A stretch of DNA of 9,364 nucleotides, taken from Reyranella sp. (lineage in GTDB: Bacteria; Pseudomonadota; Alphaproteobacteria; Reyranellales; Reyranellaceae). This document shows positions 1 through 6,454 of this stretch, piece after piece (the first letter of the stretch is position 1; the number at the start of each line of letters is the position of its first letter). The position numbers and the translations under genes were made by a program. The stretch covers positions 1-9,364 of the forward strand of contig SCVT01000483.1 of NCBI GenBank assembly GCA_004296815.1, in the 5' to 3' direction. The notes under the pieces are model-generated. The model saw nothing but the letters and a program-made list of their open reading frames with translations. It did no database searches and had not been told where the DNA came from.

Positions 1-934
1 CCTTCTTCAGCGCCTCGCTCACGTTGGCCGCGCTGTTCGCGGCGACCCACGGCTCGATCACGGCGCAGAGCCGGTCGCGGGCGTTCCAGCGGCCGGCATC
101 GGTCTTGAGGTCCTGGCCGGTCTCGGCCTCGATCCTGCGGAACGCATCGGCGAAGCCCCCGGCATTCGCCAGGGCATCGACGTGGCGATCGGAGAAGATG
201 CAGATCATCACGAAGCGGCCGTCCTTCGTCCGGAAGTCGCGGCCGAAGGTGCCGAAGATCTCGTTGCCGAAGCGCGGCCGGTCGACCTCGTTGACGACGG
301 CCTCGCCGATATAGCCCAGCGCCGAGGTGACGGAGAGCGCCATGTCCTGCAGCGGCAGCACGATCTTCTGCCCCTGCCCCGTCATGCGACGATGTCGTTC
401 GGCCGCCAGGATCGCCATGGCGCCGGCGTAAGCTGTGGCGAGGTCCCACGGCGGCGCGACGGCGTTCACCGGGCCTTCATGTCTCACCGGCCCGGTCGCC
501 ATCGGGAAGCCCGTGATGGCGTTGACCGTGTAATCGACATTCGCCGTGCCGTGCCGGTCGCCCACGATGTTGAGCGCGATCAGGTCGGCGCGTTTCTTCG
601 CCAGCTCCTCGTAGGCGAGCCAGCCACGCGCCGGCATGTTGGTGGTGAAGATGCCCGCGCCCTCGCCGGGCGACGTGATGAGCGCGGCGAGCAGCTCGCG
701 GCCCTTCGGGTTGCGCAGGTCCACGGCGATCGAGCGCTTGCCCTTGTTGAGGCCCGCCCAATAGATCGACTTGCCGTCCTTCGTGACCGGCCAGCGGTCG
801 CTGTCGAGGCCGCCCGCGATATCGTCGAAGCGGATCACGTCGGCGCCCATCTGGGCGAGCGTCATGCCGCCCAGCGGCGCGGCAATGAAGGCCGAGCCCT
901 CGACGATGCGAAGGCCGGCAAGAATCCCGGTCAT
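1..934 (-). CDS. CaiB/BaiF (class III) CoA transferase, probable 2-methylfumaryl-CoA isomerase (mesaconyl-CoA C1-C4 CoA transferase); C-terminus cut by window edge
   Basis: Class III CoA transferases move CoA between carboxylic acids through an aspartyl-CoA intermediate in the cytoplasm. Starting from ATG at 934, 311 codons are visible and the gene continues past base 1. The N-terminus (MTGILAGLRIVEGSAF, then APLGGMTLAQMGADVIRFD at about residues 19-37) is the family's CoA-binding fold start. D197, in LPLQDMAL, aligns with the catalytic aspartate of the family. The blocks RWPVTKDGK, WAGLNKGKRS, PARGWLAYE and FGNEIFGTFGRDF match what I recall of the Chloroflexus enzyme Mct, which moves CoA from the C1 to the C4 carboxyl of mesaconate in the 3-hydroxypropionate bi-cycle; this comparison is from memory. 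A weak GGGA ribosome site lies 7 bases before the ATG. The gene follows the ene-reductase by 36 bases on the same strand, so co-transcription is likely. The family call is secure; the exact substrate is less so, and another short-chain acyl-CoA is possible. Confidence 0.88.
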   Translation of the reverse strand, partial: MTGILAGLRIVEGSAFIAAPLGGMTLAQMGADVIRFDDIAGGLDSDRWPVTKDGKSIYWAGLNKGKRSIAVDLRNPKGRELLAALITSPGEGAGIFTTNMPARGWLAYEELAKKRADLIALNIVGDRHGTANVDYTVNAITGFPMATGPVRHEGPVNAVAPPWDLATAYAGAMAILAAERHRRMTGQGQKIVLPLQDMALSVTSALGYIGEAVVNEVDRPRFGNEIFGTFGRDFRTKDGRFVMICIFSDRHVDALANAGGFADAFRRIEAETGQDLKTDAGRWNARDRLCAVIEPWVAANSAANVSEALKK

Positions 935-970
935 GTTCGTTTCCCGTGTCTTGTCTTGTTGCTTGATCGA

Positions 971-2092
971 CTACCTGCGGCCGAGCGTGTGCTCGCGCTT
1001 CTCCAGCCACCATCCGTATTCCGGCGTCCACATCTCGAAGTCGCGGTCGCAGCCCAGCGCCTGCGCCGCATGCAGTGCCCAGAAGGGCTCGTAGAGCGCC
1101 TGCCGGCCGATCGCGATCAGGTCGGCGTCGCCCGCCTGCAGGACCGCTTCGGCCTGCGGACCGTCGAGGATCAGGCCGACGGCCATCGTTGCGATGCCCG
1201 CCTGCTTCCTGACCTCCGACGCGAAGGGCACCTGGAACCCGAGGCCACGCTTCACGCCTGCCGCGGTCGCCGCGCCCGCGATGCCGCCCGACGAGCAGTC
1301 GATCACGTCGACGCCGATCGCCTTCAGCTCCTTCGCGAAGGCCACCGTGTCGTCGACATCCCAGCCGCCACCACCATCGACCGCCGAGATTCGCACGAAC
1401 AGCGGCTTGCTCTCGGGCCACGCCTGGCGCACGGCGCGCGCCACGTCGAGCGGGAAGCGCATGCGACCGGCGCGGTCGCCGCCGTACTTGTCGTTGCGCG
1501 TGTTGCTGATCGGCGAAAGGAACTGTGCCAGCAGGTATCCGTGCGCGCCGTGGACCTCGAGCACGTCGTAGCCCGCCGCATCGGCACGCTTGGCCGCCGC
1601 TGCGAACTTCGCGACCAGCTCCTCGATCTCGGCCGCCGACAAAGCGCGAGGCTGCAGCCAGCCCTCGGCCGCGGGGAGATCGGTCGGTCCGACCACTTCC
1701 CACTTCTTCCAGCCCGCACCGGCGGGACCGAACTCGCCGCGCTTGTCGAAGGTGCGCGGCGTCGAGCCCTTGCGGCCGGAATGCGTGATCTGCGTGGCGG
1801 CCAGCGCGCCCTCGCCCTTGATGAAGGTAGTCAGCCGCTTGTGGCTCTCGATCTGGCCGTCATCCCAAAGGCCGAGATCGCCCTGCGTGACGCGGCCCCT
1901 TGGCTCCACGGCGCAGTTCTCGGTGAAGACGATGCCGAACTTGCCCAGTGCGAACTTGCCGAGATGGACGAGGTGAAAGTCGTTCACCAGCCCGTCCGTC
2001 GCGCGGAACTGGACCATGGGAGAAACGACGGAGCGGTTGGGGGCCGTGACGCCGCGCAGCTTGAGCGGCGAGAAGAGGAGCGGTTTCTGCAA
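971..2092 (-). CDS. NADH:flavin oxidoreductase / Old Yellow Enzyme family ene-reductase (YqjM/XenA-like)
   Basis: This is a 373-residue FMN-dependent (beta/alpha)8 barrel enzyme. The family reduces activated C=C bonds of enones, nitro compounds or enoyl substrates with NAD(P)H in the cytoplasm. Visible family marks are FSPLKLRG at the N-terminus, APNRSVVSPM at 17-26, QITHSGRK at 101-108 (flavin contacts), the substrate-binding pair H181/H184 in HGAHGYL, SPISNTRNDKYGG at 193-205, R234 in FVRIS, and the phosphate-binding IGR at 328-330. The aromatic C-terminus (WTPEYGWWLEKRE) is typical of the YqjM/XenA class. The cysteine that tunes the flavin in YqjM and XenA is V27 here, and the neighbouring tyrosine is F29. 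Length is normal. The start is TTG at 2092: no ATG or GTG occurs earlier in frame, the next ATG (M26) would remove the first beta strand, and a GGAG lies 10 bases upstream. The physiological substrate cannot be read from the sequence. Confidence 0.92.
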   Translation of the reverse strand: MQKPLLFSPLKLRGVTAPNRSVVSPMVQFRATDGLVNDFHLVHLGKFALGKFGIVFTENCAVEPRGRVTQGDLGLWDDGQIESHKRLTTFIKGEGALAATQITHSGRKGSTPRTFDKRGEFGPAGAGWKKWEVVGPTDLPAAEGWLQPRALSAAEIEELVAKFAAAAKRADAAGYDVLEVHGAHGYLLAQFLSPISNTRNDKYGGDRAGRMRFPLDVARAVRQAWPESKPLFVRISAVDGGGGWDVDDTVAFAKELKAIGVDVIDCSSGGIAGAATAAGVKRGLGFQVPFASEVRKQAGIATMAVGLILDGPQAEAVLQAGDADLIAIGRQALYEPFWALHAAQALGCDRDFEMWTPEYGWWLEKREHTLGRR

Positions 2093-2171
2093 GGGTCGGT
2101 CACTCCGACGGGATGGCTTAAGGAGGCGCCGACCATAGACCGCCCGGCCGGGCCGGGCCTATCCTTCCCGC
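2093..2171. promoter_or_regulatory. Divergent intergenic region between the ene-reductase and amidohydrolase genes
   Basis: These 79 bases separate two genes transcribed away from each other, so both promoters should lie here or just inside the genes. I find no convincing -10/-35 pair on either strand. What is visible: an all-GC hairpin with a 7-bp stem (2142-2148 with 2152-2158, loop CGG) ending 13 bases before the amidohydrolase ATG; a perfect TAAGGAGG on the plus strand at 2119-2126 that is 45 bases from that ATG and so too far to serve it; and a small 5-bp stem (2095-2099 with 2105-2109) that would partly cover the GGAG ribosome site of the ene-reductase. A regulatory role is inferred from position only. 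Confidence 0.45.
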
Positions 2172-3878
2172 ATGTTTGACCTCGTCATCCGAAACGGAAC
2201 CGTGATCGACGGCTCGGGCGCTCCGCGCCGCGTCGCCGATGTTGCAGTGCAAGATGGCAAGATCGCCGCCGTCGGGCCGAAGCTCGGCGCCGGCCGTCGC
2301 GAGATCGACGCCGCAGGCCTCGTCGTAGCGCCGGGCTTCGTCGACATCCACACGCACTACGACGGACAGGCGACCTGGGATCCGTTCGTCACGCCCTCCT
2401 CCTGGCACGGCGTGACGACGACGGTTTTCGGCAATTGCGGCGTCGGCTTCGCGCCGGTGCGTCCGGGCGCCTCGGGCTACCTCATCAACCTGATGGAAGG
2501 AGTCGAGGATATTCCCGGCACCGTGCTCAGCGAGGGCGTGAAGTTCAACTGGGAGTCCTTCCCGGACTATCTCGATGCGCTGGCCTCGATGGACCGCGCG
2601 GTCGACGTGGCCGCACAGCTCCCGCACGGCGCGCTGCGCTTCTACGTGATGGGCGACCGCGGTGCCGATCATGCCGAGGTCCCGACCGAGCGCGAGATCG
2701 AGGAGATGGCGCGGATCACCGAGGAGGCGCTGCACGCGGGCGCCATGGGCTTCACCACCTCGCGTACCACCAAGCACAAGGCGCGCGACGGGCGCTTCAC
2801 GCCCTCGCTCTCGGCCCGCGAGGCCGAGCTGCTGGGCATCGCCCAGGGCATGAAGCGCGCCGGGCGTGGCGTGCTGCAGGTGAATTCGGATTTCGGACCG
2901 GGCGAGTTCGAGGCGCTGGAAGCGGCGTCGGCGCTGGCCGGCCGTCCGCTCTCCTGCCTGCTGGTACAGGTCGATGCGCAGCCCAAGTTGTGGCGCGAGA
3001 CGCTGGACCAGATCCACGGCGTGCGCCGCGCTGGCCGCATGGCCAACGCGCAGGTCGGTTCGCGCCCGATCGGCGTCATCATGGGCCTTGAGACGACGGC
3101 CCATCCCTTTGCCGCCCACCCGGTATGGCTCGAGATGCGCAAGCTCTCGCCCAAGGAACGCTATCAGCGACTGGCGGCCGACGGAGAGCTGCGCCGGCGC
3201 CTGGTCGAGGAGCCGACGGGCGGCGGGCCGCGCGCCTTCATGGCGGAGTCGTTCCACAAAATGTTCCCGATCGCCGAGCGGCCGGACTACGAACCCGATG
3301 CGAAGAACTCGATCCTGGCGATTGCCGAGCGCACCGGTCGCACACCGCAGGCCGTGGCGCTCGACGAGATGATGGCGCGCGACGGCAAGGGGCTGCTGAT
3401 GCTGCCCTTCGAGAACTACGCCTACGGCAGCCTCGACGTGGTGCACGAGATGATCACCGATCCCGCCACCGTGCTGGGCGTGGCCGACGGCGGCGCCCAT
3501 GTCGGCGTGATCTGCGATGCCTCCTCGCCGACTTCGCTGCTGACCCTGTGGGGCCGCGACCGCACGCGCGGGCCGAAGCTCGGGCTGGAGTTCCTGATCG
3601 CGAAGCAGACGCGCGGCACGGCCGAGGCCTACGGCCTGCTCGACCGCGGCCTGATCGCGCCCGGCCACAAGGCCGACATCAACGTGATCGACTTCGACGC
3701 GCTGACGCTCAAGCGTCCCGAGGTCGTCTACGACCTGCCGACCGGCGGCCGTCGCCTGATCCAGCGCGCCTCGGGCTACCGCCACACGTTCAATGCGGGC
3801 GTCGAGACGATGCAGAACGACGAACTGACCGGCGAGCGTCCGGGCCGCCTCGTGCGAGGCGCCCAGAACCCCGGCTAG
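2172..3878 (+). CDS. Amidohydrolase superfamily protein, N-acyl-D-amino-acid deacylase (D-aminoacylase)-like
   Basis: This is a 568-residue protein with the layout of the D-aminoacylase branch of the amidohydrolases: a small beta-sandwich domain built from both ends around a metal-dependent TIM barrel. The N-terminus (MFDLVIRNGTVIDGSG) and the motif PGFVDIHTHYDGQ (54-66; H60, H62, D64) are classic. GNCGVGFAPVRP at 87-98 carries C89, equivalent to the zinc-binding cysteine of D-aminoacylase. D439 in VADGGAHVG is the expected catalytic aspartate. The C-terminal block GLIAPGHKADINVIDFD (492-508) returns to the beta-sandwich. No signal peptide is seen, so it should be cytoplasmic. The two further zinc histidines of characterised D-aminoacylases appear to be missing (residues 234-268), so the substrate may not be an N-acyl-D-amino acid. 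The ATG start has no ribosome site close upstream and a stop in frame at 2136, so no earlier start is possible; leaderless translation is plausible. It converges on urtE. Confidence 0.88.
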   Translation: MFDLVIRNGTVIDGSGAPRRVADVAVQDGKIAAVGPKLGAGRREIDAAGLVVAPGFVDIHTHYDGQATWDPFVTPSSWHGVTTTVFGNCGVGFAPVRPGASGYLINLMEGVEDIPGTVLSEGVKFNWESFPDYLDALASMDRAVDVAAQLPHGALRFYVMGDRGADHAEVPTEREIEEMARITEEALHAGAMGFTTSRTTKHKARDGRFTPSLSAREAELLGIAQGMKRAGRGVLQVNSDFGPGEFEALEAASALAGRPLSCLLVQVDAQPKLWRETLDQIHGVRRAGRMANAQVGSRPIGVIMGLETTAHPFAAHPVWLEMRKLSPKERYQRLAADGELRRRLVEEPTGGGPRAFMAESFHKMFPIAERPDYEPDAKNSILAIAERTGRTPQAVALDEMMARDGKGLLMLPFENYAYGSLDVVHEMITDPATVLGVADGGAHVGVICDASSPTSLLTLWGRDRTRGPKLGLEFLIAKQTRGTAEAYGLLDRGLIAPGHKADINVIDFDALTLKRPEVVYDLPTGGRRLIQRASGYRHTFNAGVETMQNDELTGERPGRLVRGAQNPG

Positions 3879-3893
3879 ACCGTCATGTGACGG
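3846..3893. terminator. Pair of short hairpins around the convergent amidohydrolase/urtE stop codons
   Basis: Two small inverted repeats flank the shared stop site. One is CGCCTC at 3846-3851 with GAGGCG at 3856-3861 (6 bp, 4-base loop), inside the amidohydrolase 3' end. The other is CCGTC at 3880-3884 with GACGG at 3889-3893 (5 bp, 4-base loop), inside the urtE 3' end. Neither is followed by a run of T, so they are not classic intrinsic terminators. With no space between the convergent genes, they are the only visible candidates for stopping or trimming transcripts from both sides. Short GC-rich repeats arise easily by chance in such DNA. Confidence 0.3.
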
Positions 3894-4570
3894 CGCACGG
3901 CTTCCGCATCGAACGTCTCGCGGGTGCCGGACATCACCACCTCGCCGCGGTCCATGACCGCGAAATCGTCGGCGAGCTCGTGGGCAAAGTCGAGATACTG
4001 CTCGACCAGCAGGATTGCCATGTCGCCGCGCTGGCGCAGGAAGGTGATGGCGCGGCCGATATCCTTGATGACCGACGGCTGGATGCCCTCGGTCGGCTCG
4101 TCGAGGACGAGCAGCTTGGGCCGCATGGTGAGCGCCCGGCCGATGGCGAGCTGCTGCTGCTGGCCGCCCGAGAGATCGCCGCCGCGGCGCTTCAGCATCG
4201 ACTGCAGCACCGGGAAGAGCTCGAACACCTCGTCGGGGATCTTGCGCTGGTCGCGGTTGACCGGCGCGAAGCCGGTCTCGAGGTTCTCCTTCACCGTCAG
4301 CAGCGGGAAGATCTCGCGGCCCTGTGGCACCAGGGCGATGCCCCGGCGCGCCCGCTCGTAGGGCGGCAGCTTCGAGACCTCCTGGCTGTCGAGCGCGATC
4401 GAACCCGAAGCGATCGGCTGCAGGCCGCAGATGGCGCGCAGCAAGCTGGTCTTGCCGACGCCGTTGCGGCCGAGCAGGCAGGTCACCCGGCCGATCGACG
4501 CCGACAGCGAGACGCCACGAAGCGCCTGGGCGGCACCGTAGTAGAGGTTGACGTCCTTGACCGCGAGCAT
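3875..4570 (-). CDS. urtE: Urea ABC transporter ATP-binding subunit UrtE
   Basis: One of the two ATPases that power urea import through UrtB/UrtC at the inner face of the membrane. Its 231 residues are full length for this LivF-like family. Walker A GRNGVGKT is at 34-41, the Q-loop Q83 is in VPQGREIFP, the signature LSGGQQQQ is at 133-140, and Walker B is LLVLDEP at 153-159. The following TEGIQPS is characteristic of UrtE. As in LivF-type subunits, the switch position is VEQ (Q191) rather than histidine. The ATG at 4570 is 3 bases beyond the urtD stop; only a weak AGGCG precedes it, so translation probably depends on coupling to urtD. It is the last gene of the operon, and its TAG overlaps the stop of the convergent amidohydrolase gene. 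Confidence 0.96.
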   Translation of the reverse strand: MLAVKDVNLYYGAAQALRGVSLSASIGRVTCLLGRNGVGKTSLLRAICGLQPIASGSIALDSQEVSKLPPYERARRGIALVPQGREIFPLLTVKENLETGFAPVNRDQRKIPDEVFELFPVLQSMLKRRGGDLSGGQQQQLAIGRALTMRPKLLVLDEPTEGIQPSVIKDIGRAITFLRQRGDMAILLVEQYLDFAHELADDFAVMDRGEVVMSGTRETFDAEAVRRHMTV

Positions 4571-4573
4571 CGC

Positions 4574-5329
4574 CTATCGTCCCAAATAGACTTCGACGAC
4601 GCGCGGATCGGCGCTCACCTGGTCGAGCGTGCCCTCGGCCAGCATCGAGCCCTCGTGCAGCACCGTGACCTTGACGCCGAGCGCCCGCACGAAGCTCATA
4701 TCGTGCTCGACCACCACGACCGAGTGGGTCTTGTTGATCTCGCGCAGCACCTGCGCTGTCGTCTCGGTCTCGACGTCGGTCATGCCGGCCACCGGCTCGT
4801 CGACCAGCAGCAGCTTGGGATCCTGGGCGAGCAGCATGCCGATCTCCAGCCACTGCTTCTGGCCGTGGCTGAGGCGCGCCGCCGGCATGTGCTGCTGCTC
4901 GGTCATGCGGATGATGGTCAGGATCTCGTCGAGCCGGGCGTTCTCCGCCCTGGTCGGCGCCGCCAGCAGGAGCTTGTACCAGCTCCGGAGACCGGCCAGC
5001 GCCAGCAGGAGGTTGTCGCGCACCGTGTGGCTCTCGAACACCGTGGGCTTCTGGAACTTGCGGCCGATGCCCAGCGTGGCGATGTGGGCCTCGTCGAGCT
5101 TGGTGAGGTCGGACTTGCCGTCGAACACCACCTCGCCCGAGTCCGGCCGGGTCTTGCCGGTGACGACGTCCATCATCGTGGTCTTGCCAGCACCGTTGGG
5201 GCCGATGATGGCGCGCATCTCGCCCGGCTCAACCAGCAGCGACAGGTTGTTCAATGCCTTGAAGCCGTCGAAGGAGACGGTGACGCCCGAGAGGTAGAGC
5301 AGTGCCGAGGTGCTTCTCTGCTCGGTCAT
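4574..5329 (-). CDS. urtD: Urea ABC transporter ATP-binding subunit UrtD
   Basis: The second, LivG-like ATPase of the urea importer, 251 residues and of normal length. Walker A GPNGAGKT is at 43-50, the Q-loop Q93 is in GRKFQKPTVFE, the signature is LSHGQ at 153-157, Walker B is LLLVDEP at 173-179, and the switch histidine H209 is in VVVEHDMSF. FQKPTVFE and DEPVAGMTD are typical UrtD blocks. The LSHGQ signature, with histidine in place of the first glycine of LSGGQ, is usual for UrtD and not a defect. I chose ATG at 5329 although the reading frame stays open much further upstream, because homology begins there, a GAGGG ribosome site lies 7 bases before it, and it overlaps the urtC stop as ATGA. 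The upstream open frame is an out-of-frame reading of urtC. Confidence 0.96.
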   Translation of the reverse strand: MTEQRSTSALLYLSGVTVSFDGFKALNNLSLLVEPGEMRAIIGPNGAGKTTMMDVVTGKTRPDSGEVVFDGKSDLTKLDEAHIATLGIGRKFQKPTVFESHTVRDNLLLALAGLRSWYKLLLAAPTRAENARLDEILTIIRMTEQQHMPAARLSHGQKQWLEIGMLLAQDPKLLLVDEPVAGMTDVETETTAQVLREINKTHSVVVVEHDMSFVRALGVKVTVLHEGSMLAEGTLDQVSADPRVVEVYLGR

Positions 5330-6444
5330 GCCGGCGCCCTCGCCCGACGCTCGCGGCTGCGCGTCTTGATCTGGCCCCACAGGCCGACCACGCCCTTGGG
5401 CAGCAGCAGGGTGACGACGATGAACAGGGCACCGAGAGCGAACAGCCAGACTTCCGGCAGCGCGCCGGTCAGCCAGGTCTTGCCGAAGTTCACGATGAAC
5501 GCGCCGATCACCGGCCCGATCAGCGTGCCACGGCCGCCGACAGCGACCCACAGCACCGCCTCGATCGAGTTGGCGGGCGAGAATTCGCTGGGGTTGATGA
5601 TGCCAACCTGCGGCACGTAGATGGCGCCCGCGATGCCGGCCATGGCGGCCGACAGGACGAACACGAAGAGCTTGTAGCCTTCGACCCGGTAGCCGAGGAA
5701 ACGCATGCGGCTCTCGGCGTCGCGCACGGCCGTGAGCGCCTTGCCGAAACGCGAGCTGACCACGGCGGCGGAGGCGACAAGCCCCAGCGCGAGCGCCAGC
5801 GCCGAGACGAAACACAGAATCCCGCGTGTGGCGTCGGACTGCACCGGGAAGCCCAGTATGTCCTTGAAGTCGGTCAGGCCGTTGTTGCCGCCCAACCCCA
5901 TGTCGTTGCGGAAGAAGGCGAGCATCAGCGCGAAGGTCATCGCCTGGGTGATGATCGAGAGATAGACGCCGGTGACGCGGCTGCGGAAGGCGAACCAGCC
6001 CAGCGCGAAGGCGAGCACGCTCGGCACCAGCACGATCATGATGGCGGCGAACCAGAACTGGTCGAAGCCGTGCCAGAACCAGGGGAGCTGCTTGTAGTTC
6101 AGGAACACCATGAAGTCGGGCAGCAGCGGGTTGCCGTAGACGCCGCGGCTGCCGATCTGGCGCATCAGGTACATGCCCATGCAGTAGCCGCCCAGTGCGA
6201 AGAACGCGCCGTGGCCCAGCGAAAGGATGCCGCAATAGCCCCACACCAGGTCGAGCGCGAGGGCCAGGAGCGCGTAGCAGAGATACTTGCCGATGAGCTG
6301 CATCACCCAGGCCGGCACGTGGAACGGATTGCCCGGCGGCACGAGCTGGTTGAGCAGCGGCAGCGCGATCCCGACCGCCAGCACCAGCAGGATGAAGAGA
6401 CGCAGGTTGCGGTCCATGCCCTGCACGAGGAAGCGCGTGATCAT
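5326..6444 (-). CDS. urtC: Urea ABC transporter permease UrtC
   Basis: LivM-like inner-membrane permease that forms the urea channel with UrtB. The 372 residues form a highly hydrophobic protein with segments near residues 15-35, 52-70, 75-95, 131-153, 157-178, 208-229, 258-278, 305-320 and 330-349. Family marks are LDLVWGYCGILSLGHGAFFA at about 64-83, YLSIITQAMTFALM at 161-174, NNGLTDFKDILGFP at 187-200, the cytoplasmic ATPase-contact loop RDAESRMRFLGY at 241-252, and GGRGTLIGPVIGA at 303-315. It ends in a basic tail (RSRERRARAPA). ATG at 6444 was preferred over earlier in-frame starts because GAGGA, overlapping the urtB stop, sits 7 bases upstream and the 39 residues before it read as urtB out of frame. 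It lies 10 bases after urtB and overlaps urtD by 4 bases, so the three are expected to be translationally coupled. Confidence 0.95.
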   Translation of the reverse strand: MITRFLVQGMDRNLRLFILLVLAVGIALPLLNQLVPPGNPFHVPAWVMQLIGKYLCYALLALALDLVWGYCGILSLGHGAFFALGGYCMGMYLMRQIGSRGVYGNPLLPDFMVFLNYKQLPWFWHGFDQFWFAAIMIVLVPSVLAFALGWFAFRSRVTGVYLSIITQAMTFALMLAFFRNDMGLGGNNGLTDFKDILGFPVQSDATRGILCFVSALALALGLVASAAVVSSRFGKALTAVRDAESRMRFLGYRVEGYKLFVFVLSAAMAGIAGAIYVPQVGIINPSEFSPANSIEAVLWVAVGGRGTLIGPVIGAFIVNFGKTWLTGALPEVWLFALGALFIVVTLLLPKGVVGLWGQIKTRSRERRARAPA

Positions 6445-6454
6445 TTCCCCGTCC

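Noticed and set aside
2119..2126. TAAGGAGG as the ribosome binding site of the amidohydrolase
   Set aside because: It is 45 bases from the ATG, and no start codon lies in frame between them because of a stop at 2136. The N-terminus beginning at 2172 already matches the family.
182..2179. A 665-codon open frame on the plus strand across the CoA transferase and ene-reductase genes
   Set aside because: It is antisense to two well-supported genes. Its translation is rich in Arg, Asp, Glu, His and Ala with no recognisable domain, as expected from the complement of GC-rich codons.
2118..4853. A 911-codon open frame on the minus strand covering the amidohydrolase, urtE and part of urtD
   Set aside because: It is antisense to the amidohydrolase and out of frame with urtE and urtD, both of which have complete conserved motifs.
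3125..5620. An 831-codon open frame on the plus strand over the amidohydrolase 3' end, urtE, urtD and the urtC 3' end
   Set aside because: It crosses several conserved genes in the wrong frame or strand, has low-complexity composition and no family motif.
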